In this document: piece by piece, positions 25,207 to 36,319 of the stretch
Numbering within the stretch: position 1 is the stretch's first letter
How the letters are laid out: the number at the start of each line of letters is the position of its first letter
NCBI GenBank assembly: GCA_020746875.1
Contig: JAGTJL010000015.1
Location: 1,798,001-1,862,000 of the forward strand
DNA from: Rhexocercosporidium sp. MPI-PUGE-AT-0058
Taxonomy: Eukaryota; Ascomycota; Leotiomycetes; Helotiales
DNA: 64,000 nt
Reading direction: 5' to 3'
The notes under the pieces: model-generated
What the model saw: the letters and a program-made list of their open reading frames with translations, nothing else
Told to the model about the DNA's origin: nothing
The model's database searches: none
Made by a program: the position numbers and the translations under genes

Positions 25207-27654
25207 ATGGGGAAACGTCAACGCAATCAAGAAGCAGAGGGGGAAGCAGATGTCGAAGCTGCATCTACAACCACCCAAGACCCTCCCTCCAAGAAACCGC
25301 GCAAAGAAACCAATGCCTCCGCCCAACGGACCTTGTTTGTACGCTCCCTACCTGCCATCGCAACAAGTGATGCTCTCACGGAATTATTCTCGCAAAACTA
25401 CCCCCTCAAGCATGCGACTGTTGTCCTGGACCCCGAGACCAAACAATCAAAAGGATATGGATTTGTTACTTTGGCAGATGCGGAGGATGCCCAAAGAGCT
25501 CTAGACGAGTTCAATGGGCAAACATTTCTGGGGAGGAAGATGAAAATCGAGATTGCGCAGCCACGGTCGAGAGAGATGAGCAAGGGGGAGGGGTTGGAGG
25601 GAAAGAGGAAGAGTACCATATCTGCAGAGGCTGCTGCGATCAAGAAGGCTCGACTGGACAAGATGGCAGAAGACAAGAAGCCCCCGAAATTGATTATTCG
25701 AAATTTACCGTGGAGCGTCAATTCCCCAGAAAAGCTTGCAGATCTCTTCAAGGGATTTGGAAAGGTCAAATTTTCTGTGCTGCCGAAGAACAAGGACACA
25801 CAGGCTGGGTTTGGGTTCGTCACCATGCGGGGCAAGAAGAATGCCGAGAAGGCGTTGGCTACTATCAATGGCACGTTGATTGATGGTAGAATGGTGGCTG
25901 TAGATTGGGCTGTGGACAAAGATGTCTGGGAGACTCAAAATAAATCCAGCAAGGCGGAAGATTCTGGTGATGACGAGGATAGTGGGGTCAAGTTGGCAGA
26001 GAAGAAGAAGAAGTCGGCAAAGAAGACCGCAGCAGAGAAGAAGCCCACGGAAGAGTCAGATGGAGAAGATGATGTTGCAAATTTCTTCAAGAACTTTGGT
26101 GATCAATTGGAATCAGAAGACGAAGATGAGGAGCCCGAGGAAATCGAGGATGGCCAAGAAGATTCTGATGAGGAGATGAAGGACGAAGAAGAAGTTTGGG
26201 AAGATGATGCCGAGGAAGAGTCTGAAGAAGAAATCGAACAAGAGAAACCGAAGAAAGTCCTCATCACCGACAACTCCACCACCCTCTTCATTCGCAACCT
26301 TCCTTTCACAACGCTCGATGCCGATCTCAAAGAGCACTTCTCACAATTTGGGCCTGTCCGCTATGCCCGTGTAGTCATGGACCGCCAAACAGACCGACCA
26401 AAAGGCACAGGTTTCGTCTGCTTCTTCAACGTCCAAGACGCCGACTCATGTTTCCGCGGTGCCCCAAAACATCAACTCACAGGCGCAAACGCCATCACCA
26501 AAGTCTCTCACTCTGTTCTTCAAAACGAAAGCGCCGATACTAGCGGCCTCTACACAATTGACGGCCGCTCACTTCAAGTCTCGAAAGCCGTCGAGAAAGA
26601 AACCGCTGTCAAGCTCACAGACGACGGCACAAACTATCGCACCGAGCGCGACAAAGACAAGCGTAAACTCTACCTCCTCTCGGAAGGAACCGTTGCCGCA
26701 GGCACACCCCTCTACGAAGCTCTTGCCCCCTCGGAGATCAAAATGCGCGAAGACTCTGCCATGCAGCGCAAAAAGCTCATTCAGAACAACCCCACCCTTC
26801 ACCTCTCTTTGACTCGTCTTTCCCTTCGCAACCTGCCCAAAAACATGAATTCCAAAGATCTCAAAGCTTTGGCACGTGAAGCAGTCGTCGGTTTCGCCAC
26901 AGATGTCAAATCCGGACTTCGAGCCCAACTCTCCAAGGAGGAAGAAGCTCGCGGTGGAGACGAGATGCGCGAGGCTGAGAGACAACGGAAAGCCAAAGGA
27001 AAAGGTATCGTCCGCCAAGCAAAGATCGTCTTCGAAGGCCGCGAGGGTGCGAAGGTTTCAGAGGAGTCTGGCGCAGGCAAGTCTCGCGGGTACGGTTTCG
27101 TGGAGTATAGTTCTCATCGCTGGGCGCTGATGGGGTTGCGTTGGTTGAACGGCCACGCGGTAGAGAATACCGGCAGTGGCAAGAAACAGCGCTTGATTGT
27201 CGAGTTTGCCATTGAGAATGCTCAGGTGGTGCAGAGACGCAAGGAGAAAGAGGAGAAAGCTCGCTTGCGATCCAAAGAAGTCATGGACTTGCGAGCCAAA
27301 GGCGAAGCACCCGAGAAGGAAAAGAAAGTGTTGAAGAAGGGAGAAGTCATGAGGAAGACCCGTGTTGGCATGAAAGGCAAGCCTGGCCGTCCTGGATTCG
27401 GCAAGAAAGGTGAGGACAGTGGGAAAACGCAGAAGAGTTTCGAGAAAGTCGACGTTGGTGCTGGGAAGCGGAAGAGAGATGACGCAAATGATGGCGTAGA
27501 GGGAGGCAAGAAGTCGAAAAAGGGCAAGGGAGAGAAGGTCGAGAAGGTTTTCAAGCCGGGTTTCCCGCCTGGTGAGGAGGGGAGGTTACAGAGACGAGAG
27601 CAGATTATCCAGAAGAAGAGGATGATGCGGAGGAAGAGGAAGGGTGGTGCTTGA
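25207..27654 (+). CDS. NOP4: Nucleolar RNA-binding protein Nop4 (RBM28 homologue)
   Basis: Single exon, 815 residues, ATG in the context aaaATGGGG. Nop4/RBM28 proteins bind pre-rRNA and are required for 60S ribosomal subunit assembly in the nucleolus. Four RRM domains are recognisable: RRM1 from about residue 42 (TLFVRSLP ... GYGFVTL), RRM2 from about 162 (LIIRNLP ... GFGFVTM), RRM3 from about 359 (TLFIRNLP ... GTGFVCF) and RRM4 from about 537 (LSLRNLP ... GYGFVEY). An acidic linker of about 80 residues separates RRM2 and RRM3. The C-terminal 150 residues are strongly basic (KKSKKGKG, KKRMMRRKRKGG), consistent with nucleolar localisation. Length and domain order match the family. Confidence 0.95.
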   Translation: MGKRQRNQEAEGEADVEAASTTTQDPPSKKPRKETNASAQRTLFVRSLPAIATSDALTELFSQNYPLKHATVVLDPETKQSKGYGFVTLADAEDAQRALDEFNGQTFLGRKMKIEIAQPRSREMSKGEGLEGKRKSTISAEAAAIKKARLDKMAEDKKPPKLIIRNLPWSVNSPEKLADLFKGFGKVKFSVLPKNKDTQAGFGFVTMRGKKNAEKALATINGTLIDGRMVAVDWAVDKDVWETQNKSSKAEDSGDDEDSGVKLAEKKKKSAKKTAAEKKPTEESDGEDDVANFFKNFGDQLESEDEDEEPEEIEDGQEDSDEEMKDEEEVWEDDAEEESEEEIEQEKPKKVLITDNSTTLFIRNLPFTTLDADLKEHFSQFGPVRYARVVMDRQTDRPKGTGFVCFFNVQDADSCFRGAPKHQLTGANAITKVSHSVLQNESADTSGLYTIDGRSLQVSKAVEKETAVKLTDDGTNYRTERDKDKRKLYLLSEGTVAAGTPLYEALAPSEIKMREDSAMQRKKLIQNNPTLHLSLTRLSLRNLPKNMNSKDLKALAREAVVGFATDVKSGLRAQLSKEEEARGGDEMREAERQRKAKGKGIVRQAKIVFEGREGAKVSEESGAGKSRGYGFVEYSSHRWALMGLRWLNGHAVENTGSGKKQRLIVEFAIENAQVVQRRKEKEEKARLRSKEVMDLRAKGEAPEKEKKVLKKGEVMRKTRVGMKGKPGRPGFGKKGEDSGKTQKSFEKVDVGAGKRKRDDANDGVEGGKKSKKGKGEKVEKVFKPGFPPGEEGRLQRREQIIQKKRMMRRKRKGGA

Positions 27655-29727
27655 TTGCTTTTCTTTTCGTTTGTCATATTGAGAACCATGGAAAGCATTA
27701 GAAGCGTTGTGCTTTGTCCCAGACATAAAAGTAAAAGATACCACTGCTGCAATCTGAGCACTCATTCTGTTCATCTACTACACCCATCTACTTCTTCCTC
27801 CCAAATTTGTCGTTGATAAAACGATCACTGCCTCATTTTTCCTACACCATTTCTTTTCATATCCTCCTTCTGTTTCCATCCAAAATTACACACATCTGCA
27901 GTGATTCTCTCGACTCTAGTGGTGCATTTCGTTCCGTCGTAGTCTAACCCTTTTGCCCTATTCCTTCGACTATACATTGCAATTCCACTCATCTAGCCAC
28001 CTGCGGAGAATCACGATCACACACATCACCCGCCGATGACAGTACAGTAAGTTAACGCTTCCCTTCGATCCACAGCCCCAACAAATCATATCTTTCCATC
28101 CCCCAGGATATAAAACCTCCCGTCCCATCCCTTTCCCTCCCCTTCCTATTCAAACCCACCTTCTCTCCCCCAAAGTCAGCAATGTAAATTCGAACTCGAT
28201 AGAGAGAAAAAATACTCGGACCCAACACCATAATGCACAAACCAGACATCCCTAAATGCTGCAAGCAAACAAAAAGATGCTTCCCATTACCACATCAACC
28301 TCTGATAGTCGATGAGCGTCCCAAGCTTTCAGATCGAACATGGACGCCTGAAAGTGCATTTCCGAGACCCGTTTCTGCTAAGTCAATGAGGCGTTTTGGG
28401 GGAGGAGTGGGCTTGAGGGACTGGTATGGGAAGTAGAGATGGGGATAAGGATGAGATTTGGGATGAGATGTGGGAGGAGGAATAGTGTAGAGTCAAGAAG
28501 GAGGAGTTTGAATAAATGAGATAGATAGAAAACCCCCCCGGGGGGGGTATCTTCACCTAATCACAAACCGCTTCCAACTTCACGCAGAGAAAGAAAGCAG
28601 GATATGTACGAGCGGGAAGTGGACATCCTGCTTTATATCCTTTCAAGTATTCTAAGGGCATTAGTCTTCGATTCAAATTACTCCCCCTACTGACATGAAG
28701 CATTTACATGATTTTTGGATAGAATGGCGAAGGTCTCGGGCTAAGTCTTGATTAGAGGCAGCAAACCCAAACAGCTAGCCAAGCTCGATATTCATAGTCT
28801 AGCTTAGTTCTAATGTCCCATCCAATACAAATGAAAGTGATAAAAGATATTTACGCAAACTAATTATTTCAATACAAGCTAAAGGATCTTGCCAATCGAA
28901 CTCCGATAACGCCGTTTCAGTCAAATGAGACTAACTCGGCACACTTTTCTCTTTTTATATTTTCCCCATACTCACTCTCAATCAATTGCTCCAAACACGT
29001 CTCAGAAGCGAGTGTCCCACGGAAGGAACCTTCAAAAAGAAAACGGAATCTCGCAACAAAACGGAAGATCTGCCCGACAAATCGGCTAGACATCAATCTA
29101 TCCCTACCTATATGTAAACCAAGTAGACCAAATAGTCTATGTCCTGGTACACTAAAATGAAAGGGTGAACACATTCACCAACGTGACCTCATTAGCGTCC
29201 CCTCGCTTAAAATCAAAAACGAATATAGCCGAGACGTCTTTTCCCCTGACCACTACATCTGGGGAACATTTCGTCCCCCGCCCCAATTCAGCCGGTACTC
29301 TGTCCCTGACTGCCGAGGATGCATATTGCTCAAAAAGATCCACAACGTGGTCAGTCCTCTCTCCTGCATAATTCCCCTGCATATATGGATAATGTGTTGT
29401 TCCGTGCCCAGCGAAACATGGACTGCATGTTTAGTTCTCGTCTCCCTCCCCGCAAATCGAGGATACACTGGATCCGAGATTCAACTTCCAGATTGCCTTG
29501 AAAGGCGCTTGAATTGGCACGACGGTTCGCGGGCCGTTATATGAGCACATTCTATGGGAATGAGGGGGGTGGTCCCGGTTCTGGAGGATGATACATGAAT
29601 TGAGGGTGTGAATCGCTGTAATATAATCGTAATATGAACAGCATCAGTATGCATATATACTTGACCTACTCCTCGATTCTCACCTCCTCACCCGCATTCC
29701 TTCAATTATCAATCCAGATTCATTACA
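27655..29727. promoter_or_regulatory. Intergenic region and promoter of the GH7 endoglucanase
   Basis: About 2.1 kb. A TATATA element at 29654-29659 lies 69 nt upstream of the cellulase start, and CTGGAG at 29581-29586 fits the CreA/Cre1 carbon-repressor consensus SYGGRG. Both are short matches, so support is weak. A self-complementary C7G8 tract sits at 28533-28547. A 67-codon frame at 28233-28436 (start MHKPDIPKCCKQ) resembles nothing I know, and I do not call it a gene. Confidence 0.4.
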
Positions 29728-31033
29728 ATGTCTCTCCTCTCCCTCCTCCCTCTCTTCCTCACCCTCACAGCCGCCCTCACCCCCGGCCCAAACCCCGAAG
29801 TCCACCCCAAGCTCACAACCTGGAAGTGCACCAAAGCCGGCGGTTGTAAAGCCCAAAACAGCGTAATCGTCCTGGACCAACTCGCTCACCCCGTCTACCA
29901 AGTCAACAACCCCTCCCAAAACTGCGGAGTCTGGGGCAGTGCACCGAACGCCACTGTCTGCCCAGACGAAGCCACCTGCGCCAAGAATTGTATCGTCGAC
30001 GGCATCAGCAACTATGAGAAGTACGGTGTCAAGACCAAGGGTGATACTCTGTACATGAGCCAGCTGGATAAGAACCGCAACGTCGTCAGTCCGAGAGCGT
30101 ATCTCCTCAACCAGAAGGGCGACAAGTATGAGATGCTCAAGCTGAGTGGCAATGAGTTGAGTTTCGATGTCGATTCTTCGAAGTTGCCGTGTGGCATGAA
30201 TGGCGCGCTGTATCTTTCCGAGATGGAGGAGGATGGTGGGAAAAGCGACCTGAATCCCACTGGCGCGAGCTATGGTGGTGGATACTGTGACGCGCAGTGC
30301 TTTACTTTCCCTTTCGTCAACGGTGTTGTAAGTTATCCCCCTTGCTCGGCAAGGGACCTGTACTGATGAGAGCTTCCAGGGAAACATCGATGCCAAGGGA
30401 GCATGCTGCAACGAAATGGACATCTGGGAAGCCAACGCAGCAGCCACCTCCATCGCACCACACACCTGCAACCAAACCAGTCTATACAAATGCACCCCTG
30501 GTGAATGCGCCTTCGACGGCGTCTGTGACAAATGGGGATGTGCGTACAACCCGTACGGCCAGGGAAACAAGAAGTACTACGGCCGCGGCCTCAAAGTGGA
30601 CACCAACCGCCCGTTCACAGTCGTCACTCAATTCCCTGAGGTCAATGGTGTCATGACCGAGATCCGTCGTCTCTACGTCCAAGATGGGAAGGTTATCAAG
30701 AACGCTGCAGTCAACACCACGGGTGTCCCTGGCATCGATTTTATAAACGATGCGAATCTCTGCGGTAAACCTGGTGTGGCGACTCGGTACATGGACCTTG
30801 GTGGCACAGCTGGTATGGGCAAGGCTTTGGCGAGAGGCATGGTTCTTATTTTCTCTGTTTGGTGGGATGATAGCGGATTCATGAATTGGCTTGATAGTGG
30901 CAACGCTGGGCCTTGCAATGCTACCGAAGGTGATCCGAAGGTGGTACTGAAGGTCGAGCCCAACCCGGCAGTGACTTGGAGTAAAGTCAAGTGGGGTGAG
31001 ATTGGAAGCACGTATTCTGGATCTTCTCATTAG
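29728..31033 (+). CDS. Secreted GH7 endo-beta-1,4-glucanase (Cel7B type)
   Basis: Two exons, 29728-30327 and 30380-31033, with a 52-nt phase-0 intron (GTAAGT donor, CTGAT branch, TTCCAG acceptor); 417 residues. Glycoside hydrolase family 7 enzymes cleave cellulose outside the cell with retention of configuration. An N-terminal signal peptide (MSLLSLLPLFLTLTAALT) is followed by the catalytic domain. The GH7 signature CCNEMDIWEA gives nucleophile Glu212, Asp214 and acid/base Glu217. Many paired Cys (GYCDAQC, GVCDKWGCAYNPY) match the family. Residues typical of the endoglucanase branch (HTCNQTSLYKCT, FTVVTQF) and a short chain without the tunnel loops argue against a cellobiohydrolase. There is no C-terminal CBM1 cellulose-binding module or Ser/Thr linker. 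Confidence 0.96.
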
Positions 31034-33763
31034 AATGGCATTATTGTACATAGGAGCGACCAAGGAAATAGATGTATATACTTGAAAGGGTTTTTTAATT
31101 TTGCGTCGTTGAGGTGGGTTACACGTTTTTGTGCATCTCTGTCTTTTTGCATAATAGCCTCCTGGCGAGGCCTGATCCACAGTGGACATGTGAAAAAGCC
31201 TTAGGTACTTTAGTCTTCTCTTATAACCGGGAAGTTCTTGTACCGAATCCAGCCAGACTTGAGAAGAACCCGGGTCATACGAGATAGCGTTGTGTGATAA
31301 CTTGTGCTGTCTGGCTGAACTACTAAACGCGCAGTCTGCAGGGCAGATTTAGAGAGGAGAAGGCAGGTTAGAAATCGCCATACCTTTTTAATGTGTTCTC
31401 TGTAGGTCTACTGACCTGACGACACATTCGTCGAGCTAGTTCAACGAGAATTGGATCAGGATGACGTGGAACGAGCGGGGATTAACTTCGAGACTTTGAT
31501 GACTAATCGCATATATTCACTCGCTATGTCCAACACTGGGGAAGTAAACAAATAGAAAAAAAGCAGATATAAATACTAGAATAAGAATCTGCGATTAGAA
31601 CACCTTTATACTATGATACAGATGGAATTTCTCTGCGAATCGATCCCTGAGTCAAGGCTTTGAGAGTATCATCTTTTAATTTCACACAATCCAATTCGCA
31701 ATTCTTCCGAGAAATTCTGCGATCCCAAATAAGCCATGGGGAAAATCCGTACTACGCAGTCACTGGAGTCACTCATCTGTTTTAAACCCACTCAATTACA
31801 TGACGAAGCATGACTGAAAGCGCTGACTATGGCTTTCGCTGGCTAGACGTTCTAGGACTTCCCGTCTCTCCATTCACAGGCTTCGGCACCAGTACATTCG
31901 AAGACTCGTCCAACATGGTCATCAGACAGATAACTTCCGGTTCGTGGAAAATATTCTTGTACAAGCATAGATACACAATTCGATGAGTTTTCAAGATGCC
32001 CGCTCCACAACCAGCCATCGTCGCCCTCCTGCACAGCCTTCTCCACTCAAACTCAACTTGCCTACACCGCCTCTAAAATTCGACTCCCTCGTAGAAATTG
32101 ATCTAAAAGAATTGCCTCAGCAACCCACAGCCTCCTGCCCCGAGACGTACTTTCGCTATTTGACAATTTTCAATATCACTGCTGAACCTGGAAGACCACA
32201 CAATGGAGTCGGCCCCACTTTACGACTACATGGTGATATCGTGAGAAATCTTCAGAAGCCTGTCGATTAAGGCATGAGTATCTTGAAGGAGAAAAGTCAT
32301 GATGAATTGGAGTCACGGATTGAAGTGCGCAATAATGCGATGGAGATGGTGGGGCGAATACTTGTTGGACTGGGTGGGCTGATGAAACAACTGAGGAGAC
32401 GATACGATATTGTAAATGTTGACTGAACTTCGAAAACATGAATTAAAGTTAGCCGTTTCTGTGATTCGAAGGGATTGGCTGAGCATGTTTTGACGCCTTG
32501 CTGTGTTGTCATTTTCAGCTTGAGCTAAAGAGCTGCAAGCAGGGGAGGACTGCTGTATTAACTTCGATGAGTTTTACTGAGCAATCATGAATAGCCCCAA
32601 AAGAAGACATTCTGTCTTGCACACTACATGGATGATGTATTAGGAGGTGGAAATACTATCCTGAAATTTCATGAAGGAGTGGTGCAGTAGCAGTGACGCG
32701 GGACGGCTTCGCGGCTGTCCTCAGTCCATCACGGTATCGAGCACCCCAGCGGGGTGGTTGGTTGGGTATCTCTTCTCGCAATACGTTGTCTTTTATCTCA
32801 AATCAAAGAGAACCTTCAGAAAGGCAATATTAATCCCTGAGCATTAGTGATTGAGTCCTGATATTGCTTTGGATGCCAAGTGGAGCTCTGAAGATGGGAT
32901 TAGGACAGAGTAAACAAACACTAAAGTTAAGCGAATCACAACTCTTGAGAATCCTGCCCTCCACTTGTCAGGCTATTGTGCCTATGATAACGAATTCAAT
33001 TTTTGTTCTTCAGATATGCAGCTCGAGTCTAGTCTATTGAATAGAACCTATGACCCGAAAGTGTGTTTCCCTGCTAGGAACAGGTCGAGAATGGAATCAC
33101 ATGATTGACACGCGGAGTCTAGCAAGTCTTCACGATGTAGGCAATGATGATGAGCGAGTAAGGAAGCAGGAAAACATTTCCCGCAGAAATCTTGTATTGT
33201 CATAAAACCTCTATTGATATAGATTACAAGACTCTCTTTGCATGCTTGAATATCATCAAGCACCACGAGGAACTTCTCGACCTGACCACGAGCCTAGGGC
33301 TTGTGACGAACTAAATCGACAACTGCTGCAGAGAAAAAATTCAAGGCTCAAGCTTACGCAGCTTGCTCACTGCGGACTACAGTAGATCAGATATGAGCAG
33401 TTATGATATTTGGATGGTCAACTCATCGGCTCGGCAACAGGGGGAGGGATCTTGGCCCAGGCATGTCCCGTGCCGACTTCCGTTTGCCAAGGAATATTGA
33501 GACATCGACGGCGGTGAAAAGTTAGACATTCGGGAGTACCGGCACTGAAAATAATGGATCGCTTTGATTATTTGGTATCTGATAAAAGAAGCCTGCAAGA
33601 CTCCCTAGGAGCGTCCTCGTATGAACAAAGAAATGGCTGTAATGCGAGTAAATCCATCGCATCCAAAACCCCTGGCTTTCAAAGTGACTAGAAAGGAAAA
33701 TAGTCGTTGAGATGAACGCTGGGCAGACAGTGGTCTGCATCATCTGGTAGCCTCCTATCCTCT
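31034..33763. other. Gene-poor intergenic region
   Basis: About 2.7 kb between the GH7 3' end and the CYSTM gene 3' end. Frames are short and without resemblance to families. A 95-codon frame at 31983-32270 (MSFQDARSTTSHRRPP...) has a Pro-rich start but no further support. No tRNA, repeat or transposon ends are seen. Confidence 0.5.
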
Positions 33764-34139
33764 CTAGCAGCAGCAGGTCAGGCAATCTAAGCAGCAATCG
33801 CATGTCTCTCCGCACAACCAACAACAGCACAACGTCGCCAAGCTAGGGTTTCCAAGTCAGCAAAGGTGAAGTGAAGGGGGAAAGTGAGACACTTACCATC
33901 CGTAAAGGCAGCCACGGTCTTTCTCAGGGGGGGCTTGTTGAGGGGGTGGAGCTTGTTGGTACATCTGTCAATAGTCAGTCGTTGTCCAGCATGTTAAAGA
34001 TGAGTCATCGAGAAAGTAGTCTTACTGGTTGTTGTTGAGGAGCATATCCGTAGCCTTGTTGAGGTGGAGGTGCGCCGTAGGGCTGAGGTGGTCCATACTG
34101 TTCAGGGCCACCGTATTGTTGAGGAGGGTACTGAGACAT
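33764..34139 (-). CDS. Small CYSTM-like cysteine-rich membrane protein
   Basis: Three tiny exons, 34139-34026, 33964-33897 and 33842-33764, joined by introns of 61 and 54 nt (GTAAGA...GACAG and GTAAGT...CCTAG); 86 residues in total. The first two thirds are Gln/Pro/Tyr/Gly-rich (YGGPEQYGPPQPYG). The C-terminus is a dense Cys module, RGCLYGCLATLCCCWLCGET followed by CDCCLDCLTCCC, the pattern of the CYSTM (cysteine-rich transmembrane) family found across eukaryotes and linked to stress tolerance. The Cys-rich end is likely membrane-inserted or palmitoylated. The start is the Met before SQYPPQQYGG; an upstream in-frame extension lacks ATG context and is read as leader. The gene is easy to miss because no exon exceeds 40 codons. 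Confidence 0.86.
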
Positions 34140-34937
34140 GGCTGGATGTGACGTTGTTGGATTAAGGTAAAGGTGGCGTGAAGACGTGGCTTTGGATCTC
34201 GAAGGTAGGTGAGAGTGAGGATGAGTTTTGAAAGGCGAGACCCTTACTTTGTATTGTTGCCAGTCTAATGCCAAGGGGTTGATGTTCTAGGGTCTGACGA
34301 TGAGGTCTAGCGCGCGCCTTGGGAGTGGAGTTGAGATTGGGTGGCTCGGGCCGCCAAGTAATATCAACGTGGCGTAGCTAATAATATCTCGAGATGGAAA
34401 CAAAGTCATGGGGCTATGCGGCAGACTTGAGTAGTATTAATCCTAGCGCAGCTGAATCATTCACTTGGCATCATAGTTCCATTTGTACCGTCATAAATTC
34501 AAGAAGATCAAATCTCTCCCTGGAAAGCTAGTGCAAAGAGCTTACCGAGAGTAAACACTACCCAAGAGCATTATGTTATTGAACTCCAGCATTGCAGTAT
34601 TAAAAGTCTGATCATTCCCGCTCGTCTTGCGTCTTTGGGTAAATGAATCGCCCAAAGGGAAGTCAGACGGGCAGCTCTCGTTCACCGTTTGCTGGGATAT
34701 GAATTTGTTGACTCAACCACATGTATATGAATTCATGATACATAGCAGCACTCTGGAGAAGACCCGAAGGCTGTTTATACTCGCAAAGAAGTTTGAACTG
34801 TCTATCTATCTATTTCATTATCATCCATCACGAGGTTACTCTGGTTACCCCAAACTACCCTTTGGCGCTTACCACCACAATAAAAACAAAACCACCTGCA
34901 GGAAGAACGCCATTGCCATATTCCAAGAAAAATAACC
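34140..34937. other. Intergenic region
   Basis: About 0.8 kb holding the upstream regions of the CYSTM gene (minus) and the hypothetical gene at 34938 (plus). A 102-codon plus frame at 34627 begins without ATG and has no recognisable features. Nothing else is seen. Confidence 0.5.
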
Positions 34938-35550
34938 ATGTCTAATAAGCCAAAAATGAGTCTGGTCAACAGCGGAAACTCTACATCCATCCAAGAGGCA
35001 AAAGACAATGCCGTGTCCATTGCTCCGACAGGACGCAGAGATCCAAGCGATATGGCCAGTTTCATCTTCCACAAACTGTACAAGAATATGAATTACTATA
35101 TCTCCCATTGCGGTGAGAGTAAAGGTCGACGTATCCTTCTCGACCGTCTACACTCTGCAGGGTGGCGTGCTACCAGGCTCAATGAACCACTCAACCTCCG
35201 TATCGTCGGCCACCCTCCTACGTCAGACCAAGCAGCTTTGTACTTCCAACGTCGAGCTTCTGACGAAGATTCAGATCTTTGGGCAAAGATTTTCCATCCG
35301 CAATTCTCAATGAAGGAGGCTCTCTGCCACGTCACATTAAGATTTTGGCAAACCGCATCGAGTGGGTGTTCTCGAGCTCGCACTCCATATGCTGCATGAC
35401 TCAGAAACAAGTCAGCCGATTGAAAAGACACTGAAACGAAGACACGAAGAGGATATTGACACTTGCAGTAAGATATTTGAAAGATTGTGTCGTGTTAGGG
35501 GCGATTTGGAGCGGCGGTATGGCGTGGATGATGACCTCGAATCCGAGTGA
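34938..35550 (+). pseudogene. Hypothetical gene interrupted by a one-base slip in a T run
   Basis: ATG at 34938 in good context (ataaccATGtc) opens a 153-codon frame that stops at 35399. The reading sense moves by one base at the TTTT run 35343-35346. Upstream residues end CHVTLRF, and the downstream frame, read from the same run, gives GKPHRVGVLELALHMLHDSE and stays open to TGA at 35548-35550. Both parts have protein-like, amphipathic composition, and together they make about 204 codons. I recognise no family. Explanations are a real frameshift (young pseudogene), a base-calling error in a homopolymer, or less likely a tiny unrecognised intron. No good GT...AG pair was found at the junction. 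Confidence 0.5.
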
Positions 35551-36319
35551 CTGCCAATGGGGGTGAACGGGTTGTGTTTCGAAAGGTTATGGTGTTGAGA
35601 ACCTCCTGTTGACAAATGCTGGGGTCCAATCATGGCTTTTATGTACATCTAGTTTGCTATTTTGTCTGAACTTATCGTTTAAAAAAAACACATGAATTAG
35701 CATTTTGCCTATCATAAAATAAAACAAAATGAATATGCGTGCGAGTATAGGTTGAAATCATATCATGATACTTTGGAAGAATTAACAGATCATGAGGACG
35801 ATCGTCTGAAGCTAAATTAGGTCAAGTAAAAAATGTACCAACAATAACCTAGAATCGCTAGGTGAAATACATTCAGGGAAACTACAGCTCAGTAATTTTC
35901 TTAGGGGCCTTCAGCATTCCCAAGACATTTAGTATCCTTTATAAGATGCGTTTTATTGGTGGAAATTAAGGAGCTAGTCACGAGCAACTATTCAAGATTT
36001 AATGACACTGCTATAGACTGAAAAATATTCAGAAGCTGCTGTACGGAGAAAGGGGGACAACTAGGAGAGTATTGTAGCTTGTGATTCCATCGCAAATCCG
36101 TGATACCGGCGACGATTCACAGCGCAAAAACACTTGCTTGAGATCAAAAAACGGAGCACCACCGAATCGCCCTATAAATACAAATCAATCATCCGCCACT
36201 TGGATTTTTTCAGAAAAAGTGTCCACGCCACCTCTCTCGACTTCCCCAAAGAAAAAAGCCCTCCCACACCCACACCTATCACATACAGACTGACCAGCAC
36301 CAAACACACTACCTCGGTG
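35551..36319. other. AT-rich intergenic region
   Basis: About 0.77 kb, visibly AT-rich around 35650-36050 (long A/T runs), with no frame worth calling. The last 150 bases, with CA-rich sequence before the ATG at 36320, could be a leader. Confidence 0.5.

Noticed and set aside
25398..27761. Minus-strand frames opposite NOP4 (up to 179 codons)
   Set aside because: Exact antisense of RRM and Lys/Glu-rich coding sequence; composition follows from the sense codons.
28233..28436. 67-codon frame beginning MHKPDIPKCCKQ
   Set aside because: No family resemblance and no splice partners that extend it convincingly; kept only as a note in the intergenic entry.
29680..31189. Minus-strand frames of 235-296 codons opposite the GH7 gene
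   Set aside because: They span the GH7 exons and its intron in antisense and show no protein family; codon bias of the sense gene explains their length.
32690..32770. GC-rich stretch (GACGCGGGACGGCTTCGCGG...) with short inverted segments
   Set aside because: Short imperfect pairing only; it does not fold into a tRNA or snoRNA pattern I can defend.
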